From an uncultured Pseudovibrio sp. (GTDB taxonomy: Bacteria > Pseudomonadota > Alphaproteobacteria > Rhizobiales > Stappiaceae): a stretch of DNA of 42,282 nt. Positions 35,480-42,282 of this stretch are shown here, piece by piece. The notes below the pieces were generated by a model. The model worked only from the letters and a program-made list of their open reading frames with translations, had not been told where the DNA came from and did not search any database. The DNA lies in assembly GCA_947502585.1 (NCBI GenBank), contig CANNAV010000020.1, forward strand, positions 1 through 42,282, given 5' to 3'. The position numbers and the translations under genes are program-made. Position 1 is the first letter of the stretch; every line of letters begins with the position of its first letter.

Positions 35480-36193
35480 CCGAATGAAAGTAACGAGTTA
35501 GCTTCCCCGCCTGAAGGGCTACCGTTAACCGCGTTAGGTCATAGCTTATGCGGTCTGGGCCTGCCATCGTTTTGCGATGAGTACCGCTGATGTTGCGGAC
35601 TTTCTGGCAGAGCGCGGTGTTATTGTCAGCCGGGAAACGGTTCGGCTCCGGTTTAATTGATCTGGCCGTCATTTTGCCGATTGCATTCGCAAAGATCATC
35701 CAGGCCTGACGATAAGTGGCATATGGATGAGGTGACTATTACGATTGGCGGGGTGAAACACTGGCTGTGACGGGCGATTGATGGTGATGGAGACGTGCTT
35801 GACATTTTGGTTCAAACCCACCGCAACGCCAAGGCTGCCAAACGCTTTTTTCAGGAACCTGGTCCAGCAATTCGGCGAACCACGGGTGGTGGTGACAGAT
35901 AAACTGCACAGCTACATCAAACCCATTCAGAAACAAGCACCTGATGCAGATCATCGCGCCTGTAAAGGGATGACTGACAGGATCGAGAGCTCTCACCGAC
36001 TGACGCGCAAACGAGAGAAGATTATGGGGCGGTTCAAATCTCCCGTGCAAGCCCAAAGGTTCTTGTCTGCCCTTGATCAGATCAATAATATTTTTCCATC
36101 AACGCTGTTACAGACTTTCCGCTTATTCATAGCGCCGCAAGGGCCGATGCTTTCGACCTTCAGGCGGATTATACTGCTGAAATGGCAGCCTGA
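35480..36193 (+). pseudogene. decayed IS6-family transposase
   Basis: Plus-strand frames together resemble an IS6-type transposase but contain stops and several frame changes. Recognisable pieces are VIAYAVWACHRFAMSTADVADFLAERGVIVSRETVR (35538-35650), SGRHFADCIRKDHPGL, DEVTITIGGVKHWL and DGDVLDILVQTHRNAKAAKRFF. The catalytic part QQFGEPRVVVTDKLHSY with KGMTDRIESSHRLTRKREKIMGRF follows, and the C-terminus is ARADAFDLQADYTAEMAA ending at TGA 36191-36193. It is no longer able to make a full protein. No flanking inverted repeats were identified. Confidence 0.85.
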
Positions 36194-36270
36194 ATTTAGC
36201 GCTTCCGGCACAATTGCGGCCTATCTGAAACAACCTGGCAATGCCCCGGACACACATTGTTTGTGTGCGG

Positions 36271-36421
36271 TGACATGAGCGTGGGGACTGCCCTGCTGTA
36301 TTTGCATGCAGTTAAAGTTCTGAATTAGGTTTAGCCTGCGGCTTCATCCACCTGATATCGCTGGATAATATTACCAAATACATAGTGCATTCACTCGTAT
36401 TTATGCCCCACGCTCTGACAT
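36271..36421. mobile_element. MITE-like element with terminal inverted repeats and target duplication
   Basis: GAGCGTGGGG (36277-36286) and CCCCACGCTC (36406-36415) are perfect 10-base inverted repeats that bound a 139-base unit. Directly outside them the same six bases, TGACAT, occur at 36271-36276 and 36416-36421 in the same orientation, as expected for a target-site duplication. The inside has no coding capacity. The element lies just after the IS6 remnant but does not share its ends as far as I can see, so the parent transposase is unknown. Confidence 0.55.
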
Positions 36422-36485
36422 CTTTATCTGGAGCCAGTTCTTATCGTTGGATCGAATTCAATCCAACAGAACACGCTCTGGTCCG

Positions 36486-36525
36486 TTGAAAAAAGCCGGA
36501 GTGTAGCCACCCCGGCTTTGAACCC
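36486..36525 (-). terminator. terminator of the sugar ABC operon
   Basis: On the minus strand, AAAGCCGGGG...TCCGGCTTTTTTC forms a GC-rich hairpin with an A/T extension and a U-run, 20 to 55 bases after the stop of the ATPase gene. Just beyond it TTGGAT-CGAATTCA-ATCCAA (36454-36473) is another short palindrome. Confidence 0.75.
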
Positions 36526-36541
36526 TTGTTTTCTCTGAGGC

Positions 36542-37657
36542 TTACGCAATGCGCATTTCCGAGGACGGATCAAACGGAATAGCTTTATCCATGTTGATCG
36601 CGAATGGCACATCCTGCCCGGCAATGACCTGTGCATCTGCACGCATACGTGCGTTACAGTCTTTACCTCCCAGAGAGGACATCACGTAGGTATCAGAGCC
36701 TGCCGGCTCGGTTACGATGACGCGGTTTGTGATCTGCTCAATGTGGCTTGCCTTACGATCAGCGCCTTCAGGGTCGGTGATCGCTTCCGGACGGATGCCC
36801 AGAACGATTTCCTTCTGATCAAAGCCTTTCAGAGCTTCGCTTGGTTTGGAGAACTTAAGGTTCACCTTATCCCTGAGGCCAGTTGCAAGCTGTGCAAATA
36901 TGCCATCTGCATTGGCAACCACCTTGGCTGCAACAAGGTTCATGCTTGGAGAGCCCATGAAACTGGCGACAAACAGGTTAGCCGGATTGTCATAGATCTC
37001 TTTTGGCGTTCCCAGCTGCTGCACGTAACCAGCATTCATCACGGCAATGCGCGTAGAAAGCGTCATTGCTTCGATCTGATCATGGGTCACGTATACGATA
37101 GTCGTTCCAAGCTTATGATGCAGCTTCTTAATCTCTGTGCGCATATCTACGCGCAGTTTTGCATCAAGGTTGGAGAGCGGCTCATCAAACAGAAACACAT
37201 CCGGATCACGCACAAGCGCACGCCCCATGGCCACGCGTTGACGCTGACCGCCGGAAAGCTGACCCGGCTTGCGGCTCAGCAGCGGTTTGATCTGCAACAT
37301 CTCCGCAACCTCAGCCATCGCCTTTTCGCGCTCCGGTCTGGGAATGCCATGCATTTCCAGACCGAAGGTGATGTTCTGACCAACAGTCATGTTGGGGTAC
37401 AAAGCGTAGGACTGGAACACCATAGCAATGTTACGCTTGGACGGGTGCACCCCGTTCATAGCCTGGCCTTTGATGGCGATGGTGCCGGAAGTGATGTCCT
37501 CCAGACCAGCAATCATGTTGAGCAGGGTAGATTTTCCGCAACCGGACGGCCCGACGAGCACGAGGAACTCGCCTTCCTGCACATCGATATCGATGTTGTG
37601 AAGCACCCTGGTTGAGCCGTAAGACTTGGACACATTGTTGATTTTCAGAAAGCTCAT
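36542..37657 (-). CDS. sugar ABC transporter ATPase (MsmK/UgpC type)
   Basis: This ATPase of 371 aa powers the sugar importer encoded upstream. Walker A GPSGCGKST is at residues 36-44. The signature is LSGGQRQRVAMGRAL, Walker B is DVFLFDEPLSNLDAKLR, and the H-loop is VYVTHDQIEAM. The C-terminal regulatory TOBE-type domain (from about residue 240) contains VLGIRPEAI and is typical of CUT1 importers. It begins 6 bases before the end of the spacing to the permease gene and closes the operon. Confidence 0.92.
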   Translation of the reverse strand: MSFLKINNVSKSYGSTRVLHNIDIDVQEGEFLVLVGPSGCGKSTLLNMIAGLEDITSGTIAIKGQAMNGVHPSKRNIAMVFQSYALYPNMTVGQNITFGLEMHGIPRPEREKAMAEVAEMLQIKPLLSRKPGQLSGGQRQRVAMGRALVRDPDVFLFDEPLSNLDAKLRVDMRTEIKKLHHKLGTTIVYVTHDQIEAMTLSTRIAVMNAGYVQQLGTPKEIYDNPANLFVASFMGSPSMNLVAAKVVANADGIFAQLATGLRDKVNLKFSKPSEALKGFDQKEIVLGIRPEAITDPEGADRKASHIEQITNRVIVTEPAGSDTYVMSSLGGKDCNARMRADAQVIAGQDVPFAINMDKAIPFDPSSEMRIA

Positions 37658-37662
37658 AGGTC

Positions 37663-38544
37663 TTATCCCTTCACCGATCCGGCCATCAGGCCTCTTACGA
37701 AATAGCGGCCTGCCACGATGTACACGAGCAATGTCGGTAATGCGGCGAGAATCGCTCCGGCAAAATGAACGTTATATTCTTTGACGCCTGTTGAAGAACT
37801 GACAAGGTTATTCAGTGCAACGGTCATCGGCTGGCTATCCTGGTCTGCAAAAGATGCACCGAACAGGAAGTCATTCCAGATGTTGGTGAACTGCCAGATG
37901 ACAGAAACAACAATGATTGGACCGGAACTTGGCAGCATAATGCGCCAGAAGATCCGGAAGAACCCTGCCCCGTCAATCTGGGCTGCACGGACCAGCTCTG
38001 TCGGAAACACCTGGTAGTAGTTCCTGAAGTACAGCGTGGTAAAGCTAAGACCGTAAACCACATGCACCAGCACCAGACCCGGTGTTGACCCTGAAATACC
38101 GAGGAAACCAAGAACGCGCGCCATTGGGATCAGAACAATCTGGAACGGAATGAAGCAGGCAAACAACATCAGACCAAACAGGAGCGTGTCCCCCCTGAAG
38201 CGCCACTTGGTCAGCACGTAGCCGTTCAGAGCACCCAGTACAGTTGAAATTGCTACTGCCGGGAACACCATTTTGAGAGAATTCCAGAAGTAGGGTTTCA
38301 GACCTGTTGGATCTACGCCGATCTGTGCGCTGTTCCAGGCGTTAAACCAGGGATCCAGCGTGAAGACCTGAGGCAGAGCCATCATGTTGCCGCCGGTGAT
38401 TTCTGAGAGCGGCTTTACGGAGTTGATGACCATAATGCCAAAAGGCAGCAGGTAGAACGTCACAAACAGGATCAGCACCAGGTAAATGAAAGCGCGGGTT
38501 ATGCGCCCTGTGCTGATGGCATTTTCTGTCGAGGCTACGGACAT
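37663..38544 (-). CDS. sugar ABC transporter permease (MalG type)
   Basis: This inner-membrane permease of 293 aa has six predicted helices. The coupling loop is ELVRAAQIDGAGFFRIFWRIMLPSSGPIIVV (E-A-A-x3-G-A-x9-I-x-LP pattern). The N-terminal helix YLVLILFVTFYLLPFGIMVINSVKP is typical of MalG-like CUT1 permeases. The start overlaps the stop of the upstream permease (TAATG). Confidence 0.9.
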   Translation of the reverse strand: MSVASTENAISTGRITRAFIYLVLILFVTFYLLPFGIMVINSVKPLSEITGGNMMALPQVFTLDPWFNAWNSAQIGVDPTGLKPYFWNSLKMVFPAVAISTVLGALNGYVLTKWRFRGDTLLFGLMLFACFIPFQIVLIPMARVLGFLGISGSTPGLVLVHVVYGLSFTTLYFRNYYQVFPTELVRAAQIDGAGFFRIFWRIMLPSSGPIIVVSVIWQFTNIWNDFLFGASFADQDSQPMTVALNNLVSSSTGVKEYNVHFAGAILAALPTLLVYIVAGRYFVRGLMAGSVKG

Positions 38545-39485
38545 TATTTTTTCTCCCGCAGTTCGGCATAAAGGTAGGGCACCATAATCGCAGCGATGGT
38601 CATGAGCATGATAACAGCGGAGCTGGCGCCAATGCCCATCTGGTTGCGCGTAAAGGTGTAGGAGTACATAAAGGTCGCGGGCAATTCCGTTGCTCTGCCC
38701 GGTCCACCACCCGTCAATGCCACGACAAGATCATAAGACTTTATTGCAAGGTGAGACAGGATCACGAAAGCCGACAGGAAGGCTGGACGCAGTTGCGGGA
38801 TAATGATCCGGCGATACATATTCCAGTTGGATGCCCCATCAATTTGCGCGGCTTTCAGAATTTCGTTATCAATGCCACGCAGTCCGGCCAGGAACATGGC
38901 CATAACAAAGCCACTTGTTTGCCAGACAGCGGCAATAACAACGGTGTAGATTGCGAAATCCCTGTTTTTTATCCAATCGAACTCAAAGCTCTCCCAGCCC
39001 CACAAATGAATTGTGTGCTCAAGACCGATTCCCGGATCCAAAAACCACTTCCATGCCGTTCCCGTTACGATGAAGCTGAGCGCCATCGGATACAGGAAGA
39101 TTGGACGCAAGAAGCCTTCGCCGCGGATCTTCTGGTCCAGAAGAATCGCAAGACCCAGACCGATGGCTGTGCAGACCGTGATATACAAACCTGCGAAAAT
39201 GCCTAGGTTTTTGATGGCGATGGACCAATTCCGCAGCCGGAACAGCTTCTCATAATTCTCCAGCCCGACCCAGTCATAGACTGGCAGAATACGGCTTCCC
39301 GTAAAGGAAAGGTATACGGAGAAAATGACAAATCCATAGACAAAGACCAGAATCAACGCCAACGAAGGTGATAACACCAGTTTTGGGATGAGTTTTTGGA
39401 GCCTTGTTCTCAGGTCTGGTTTTACTGCCGTTGGCACCGCATAGTCAGCGGCCATGGCAACGGATGAGTTGGTCTGGTCGACCAT
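38544..39485 (-). CDS. sugar ABC transporter permease (MalF type)
   Basis: This inner-membrane permease of about 313 aa pairs with the MalG-type protein. It has an N-terminal helix LVLSPSLALILVFVYGFVIFSVYLSF and the coupling loop ILKAAQIDGASNWNMYRRIIIPQLRPAF. The ATG at 39485 follows AGGGATC with GGGGG upstream. A longer in-frame start at 39545 adds 20 residues without homology and nearly touches the binding-protein gene. Confidence 0.9.
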   Translation of the reverse strand: MVDQTNSSVAMAADYAVPTAVKPDLRTRLQKLIPKLVLSPSLALILVFVYGFVIFSVYLSFTGSRILPVYDWVGLENYEKLFRLRNWSIAIKNLGIFAGLYITVCTAIGLGLAILLDQKIRGEGFLRPIFLYPMALSFIVTGTAWKWFLDPGIGLEHTIHLWGWESFEFDWIKNRDFAIYTVVIAAVWQTSGFVMAMFLAGLRGIDNEILKAAQIDGASNWNMYRRIIIPQLRPAFLSAFVILSHLAIKSYDLVVALTGGGPGRATELPATFMYSYTFTRNQMGIGASSAVIMLMTIAAIMVPYLYAELREKK

Positions 39486-39551
39486 GATCCCTGCCCCCAG
39501 ATTTTCGTTGTTTTGGGAAAAATGGGGCCGCATCATCGGCCCCACCTGAAA

Positions 39552-40802
39552 TTACCTGGCGATTGAGACAGCTTCTACGAGCTCTTCAACAGCGGTAGCG
39601 GAATCGTACTCACGGTTAAAGTGTGCTGTTACAACGTCATAAATGGCGTTTTTAACAGATGCTGGCGCAGAGTAACCGTGGGCCATGGAACCGTAAAGAT
39701 TGCCACTTGCAGCAGCTGCTGCCAGATTTTTCATGCCCATTTTACCACATGCGTCAAACGCTTCGTCAGAAACATCGGTCCGTGCAGGAACAGAACCCTT
39801 CACAACGTTGAATGCAGACTGGAAGGCCGGAGACAGGACTGCGCTTGCAAGAGCTGCCTGCTCTTTGGAGACTTCACCACCCTGATCGAACATAGCGAAC
39901 TGGTCAGTATTGAAGGTCACCTGTTTCTGAGTACCAGGGAAGCGGAAGCAAAGGAAGTCTTCCCCTGGTTTTTTGCCAGCACGAAGGAATTCACCTTTTG
40001 CCCAGTCACCCATCATCTGGAAGCCGGCTTCACCGTTGATGACCATTGCAGTTGCAAGATTCCAGTCCCGGCCAGAAAAGTTGTCGTCTACGTTAGCGCG
40101 CAGAACAGACATGCGATCAAACGCTTTTTTCATGGTGTCGGAACCAAGAGCTTCTTCGTCCAGATCAATGAATGCAGCTTTATAGAAGTCCGCACCACCG
40201 GTGCTCATAACGATTGCATCAAACAAGGTTGCGTCCTGCCAGGGCTGACCGCCGTGTGCAAGCGGCGTTACGCCTGCTGCTTTCAGCTTATCAAGCGCTG
40301 CAGTGAACTCTTCCCAGTTGGTTGGCACAGCAATGCCGTGCTTGTCCAGTACTGCCTTGTTTGCCCAGACCCAGTTGGTGGAGTGCACGTTTACCGGTGC
40401 AGCGATCCACTTGCCATCATACTTTGCAAAACGCTGAAGTTCAGCAGGTACAACTTCGTCCCAGCCTTCTTTAGCTGCAACCTCGTTAAGGTCTGCCAGA
40501 GCTCCTTCTTTTGCCCAGTCCTGAACATCGAAACCAAGCATCTGAACTGCTGTTGGCGCGTTACCAGCCGTTACGCGTGCACGCAGCACAGTCATAGCAG
40601 CCACTCCGCTGCCACCGGCAACGGGCATATCCGCCCAACCGATGCCCTGAGATTCAAGGTCCTGCTTGAGAACGTTAAGCGCAGCAGCCTCACCACCTGC
40701 TGTCCACCAATGCAGAACTTCCACGTCAGCTGCAAAAGATGGAGCAGCCGCTGCTGCCAGAATAGCCAGAGCCGAAGTGGTTTTTACCAGTAGATTGTGC
40801 AT
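39552..40802 (-). CDS. periplasmic sugar-binding protein (GtsA/glucose-type)
   Basis: This extracellular solute-binding protein of 416 aa feeds the ABC importer. The signal peptide is [25 protein letters not shown]. The mature start [23 protein letters not shown] and [22 protein letters not shown] resemble glucose/mannose-binding proteins of the CUT1 group (Pseudomonas GtsA-like); the actual sugar is a guess. The ATG at 40802 follows GGGAGG by 7 bases, which rules out the longer in-frame start at 40841. It is the first gene of the operon and lies next to a divergent LacI regulator. Confidence 0.88.
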   Translation of the reverse strand: MHNLLVKTTSALAILAAAAAPSFAADVEVLHWWTAGGEAAALNVLKQDLESQGIGWADMPVAGGSGVAAMTVLRARVTAGNAPTAVQMLGFDVQDWAKEGALADLNEVAAKEGWDEVVPAELQRFAKYDGKWIAAPVNVHSTNWVWANKAVLDKHGIAVPTNWEEFTAALDKLKAAGVTPLAHGGQPWQDATLFDAIVMSTGGADFYKAAFIDLDEEALGSDTMKKAFDRMSVLRANVDDNFSGRDWNLATAMVINGEAGFQMMGDWAKGEFLRAGKKPGEDFLCFRFPGTQKQVTFNTDQFAMFDQGGEVSKEQAALASAVLSPAFQSAFNVVKGSVPARTDVSDEAFDACGKMGMKNLAAAAASGNLYGSMAHGYSAPASVKNAIYDVVTAHFNREYDSATAVEELVEAVSIAR

Positions 40803-40847
40803 ATGTTGCCTCCCGATCACACTTAAAATTTTCACACACAATATGGC

Positions 40848-40888
40848 TAACGTATTACTTATAACGTTACAAATGTCGGATCTGTCAA
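40848..40888 (-). promoter_or_regulatory. promoter and LacI-type operator of the sugar ABC operon
   Basis: On the minus strand, TTGACA (40883-40888) and GTTATA/TTATAA (about 40859-40865) are spaced 17-18 bases, a strong sigma-70 promoter. TAACGT...ACGTTA (40848-40869) lies across the -10. It includes the exact palindrome TAACGTTA at 40862-40869 with a central CG, as in LacI-family operators. CGGAT...ATCCG (40878-40904) may be a second site. Binding by the adjacent LacI protein is inferred. Confidence 0.6.
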
Positions 40889-41005
40889 TATATAAATTAT
40901 CCGATTGACTTGAATGCTATCTTTTCTATCAAATCACACTCGTATATTTTATTGTATCGATATAACTAAGATTCAATTGACTTGAGGGAGGTAAACCGGC
41001 TTAAC

Positions 41006-42058
41006 ATGTTGACACCAAAACCGCTAAATTCCCCCGCTCATTCCACCTCAAAACCGACGCAGAAGACAATTGCGGAGATCACCGGCCTTGCGGTGACAAC
41101 TGTCTCGCGAGCACTTCAGGGTGATGAAAAGATTGCACAGGCAACCCGGCTGCGCGTTAATAAAGTTGCTGAAGATATCGGCTATGTTCCGGACCATGCG
41201 GCACAAAGATTGCGCACAGGTAAGACTAAAGTTGTTTCACTGATTCTCGACCCCCATAAAGAAATTCTGGGGTTTGGAAACTCACTGATCACCGGTCTGG
41301 CTCATGCATTGGCTGAGACTGACTACCACCTGAATGTGACGCCGCAGTTTCTTGGCGGTGATCCGATTGAGCCTGTCGAATACATTGTTCGTAACAAACT
41401 GGCCGATGGAATCATCTTTTCGCGGACGCGGCCCTTTGATGAGCGGGTGCGGTTTTTGAGAGAGCACAGCTTTCCGTTCACCACACATGGACGTACTGAG
41501 TTCGGTTATCAGCACTCCTATGTGGACTATGACAATGAGAAATTCGCGTACGAATCCGTCTTGAGACTGATGCAGAAAGGTCGGCGCAGGATCTGCGTCA
41601 TTCTGCCGCCCAGCCATTTCACATTCCATCAGCATCTGAACTACGGGTACATGCGTGCAATTCGGCAAGAAGGTCTAGAATGCTACAAACCTGAGGGCAT
41701 CAGCCTTGATTCAGATATGCCGGAGATCTTTGAGTGGGCGCAGACGATTGCCAGAACAGCAGACGCACCGGACGGGTTTATTTGCCCCGGTGAGACCTCT
41801 TTCCTCGCGATTGCAAACGGGTATCGGCAGGCAGGAAAAGGACGCGGACGGGACTTTAATGCTGTTGTTAAATCAAGTTCACAAACGCTTCATCAGATCG
41901 ATCCGCATATCGACAATATCAGCGAAGACATTCAGGAGGCGGGTGCTTTGCTGGGGGCAAACCTGCTGAAAACGATGTTGCACCCAGATGGACCGTTTGA
42001 GCAGACTATTCAGGATCCTGACATCACATTCCCAGCTCTCAAAGCCTATCAGGATTGA
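41006..42058 (+). CDS. LacI-family transcriptional regulator
   Basis: This regulator of 350 aa probably controls the divergent sugar importer. The helix-turn-helix and hinge are TIAEITGLAVTTVSRALQGDEKIAQATRLRVNKVAEDIGYVPDHAAQRLRTGKT. The periplasmic-binding-type sugar domain follows with VVSLILDP, ADGIIFSRTRP, HSYVDYDN and PDGFICPGE. About 20 residues precede the DNA-binding domain. The ATG at 41006 is 13 bases from GGGAGG, longer than ideal; the TTG at 40982 lies before that site and is not plausible. The inducer is unknown. Confidence 0.9.
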   Translation: MLTPKPLNSPAHSTSKPTQKTIAEITGLAVTTVSRALQGDEKIAQATRLRVNKVAEDIGYVPDHAAQRLRTGKTKVVSLILDPHKEILGFGNSLITGLAHALAETDYHLNVTPQFLGGDPIEPVEYIVRNKLADGIIFSRTRPFDERVRFLREHSFPFTTHGRTEFGYQHSYVDYDNEKFAYESVLRLMQKGRRRICVILPPSHFTFHQHLNYGYMRAIRQEGLECYKPEGISLDSDMPEIFEWAQTIARTADAPDGFICPGETSFLAIANGYRQAGKGRGRDFNAVVKSSSQTLHQIDPHIDNISEDIQEAGALLGANLLKTMLHPDGPFEQTIQDPDITFPALKAYQD

Positions 42059-42069
42059 GTATTCAGGAG

Positions 42070-42282
42070 GCTACTGGAGTTCAACCCGATTTCCGGACAA
42101 TCGAGTATATTGACTTTGATTGTTGCAAGAGATGGGAATGGGCACGGGACGCTTGAAATACACTGAAGAGTACAAAGCGGCAGCTGTGGAACGGCTTTAT
42201 GGGTCAAGTCCCAGGTCTGCTGTAAATTCGGATTTCAGGTCTGGCGGGTTGATCAGATCTGGATGATGTTTTTGTCTTTTTT
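42070..42282 (+). mobile_element. partial IS3-type element at the right edge
   Basis: TGGAGTTCAACCCGATTTCCGGACA at about 42075-42099 looks like the left end of an IS3-family element. A frame from the ATG at 42132 begins MGMGTGRLKYTEEYKAAAVERLY, typical of an OrfA helix-turn-helix, then loses similarity and stops at 42266. Either OrfA is frameshifted or the element is interrupted. The rest is outside the window. Confidence 0.5.

Noticed and set aside
39621..40793. 390-codon plus-strand frame opposite the sugar-binding protein gene
   Set aside because: It is a complete shadow of the minus-strand gene, with Cys-rich unstructured sequence and no homology.

Overview
The window looks like chromosome of an alphaproteobacterium of the Hyphomicrobiales type with moderate GC. 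The pointers are an ExoR-like Sel1-repeat periplasmic regulator, a RutR-like TetR protein, the nifS-sufBCDS-sufT-sufA order, a SprA-like HEQAH protein, a COG2945-type hydrolase and an Irr-like operator. A marine relative such as the Stappiaceae/Pseudovibrio group would fit, but this is inference; no rRNA or species marker is present.

Left part (0-8 kb). The end of an IS630-type transposase is followed by a compact six-gene coenzyme F420 operon: cofG, cofH, cofD, cofC, cofE and an NADPH:F420 oxidoreductase (npdG). Successive genes overlap by 1-4 bases, except at cofH/cofD. There a run of 12 G (2884-2895) puts the end of cofH out of frame, so its stop moves about 120 bases into cofD. Next come an LLM-class F420-dependent oxidoreductase and a RutR-like TetR regulator. 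Together these give Fo synthesis, side-chain addition, glutamylation, reduction of F420 by NADPH and one likely F420H2-using enzyme.

8-13 kb. A minus-strand vitamin B12 uptake operon (btuB, btuF, btuC, btuD) lies behind a good promoter and a well-preserved cobalamin riboswitch. Upstream of it are a large imperfect palindrome and a DMT/EamA transporter gene broken by two single-base frameshifts.

14-21 kb. This part holds fhs (formate-tetrahydrofolate ligase), a secreted polysaccharide-lyase-like protein, a gene-poor stretch of about 0.9 kb, a SprA-like HEQAH protein, two identical tandem tRNA-Pro(UGG) genes and exoR.

21-27 kb. parE, a DEAD-box RNA helicase and a GGDEF diguanylate cyclase are on the plus strand. 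A TfoX-N protein and TenA-family protein are on the minus strand.

27-35 kb. The minus-strand Fe-S assembly operon runs nifS-sufB-sufC-sufD-sufS-sufT-sufA and may continue into tenA. Its promoter carries an Irr/ICE-like palindrome over the -10, and no iscR gene is adjacent. A conserved alpha/beta hydrolase diverges from it and ends in a strong terminator.

35-42 kb. A decayed IS6-type transposase is followed by a 139-bp MITE-like unit with 10-bp inverted ends and a 6-bp target duplication. Then comes a monosaccharide-type ABC importer (binding protein, two permeases, ATPase) with a divergent LacI regulator and an operator-like palindrome on the promoter. The right edge cuts into a probable IS3-type element.
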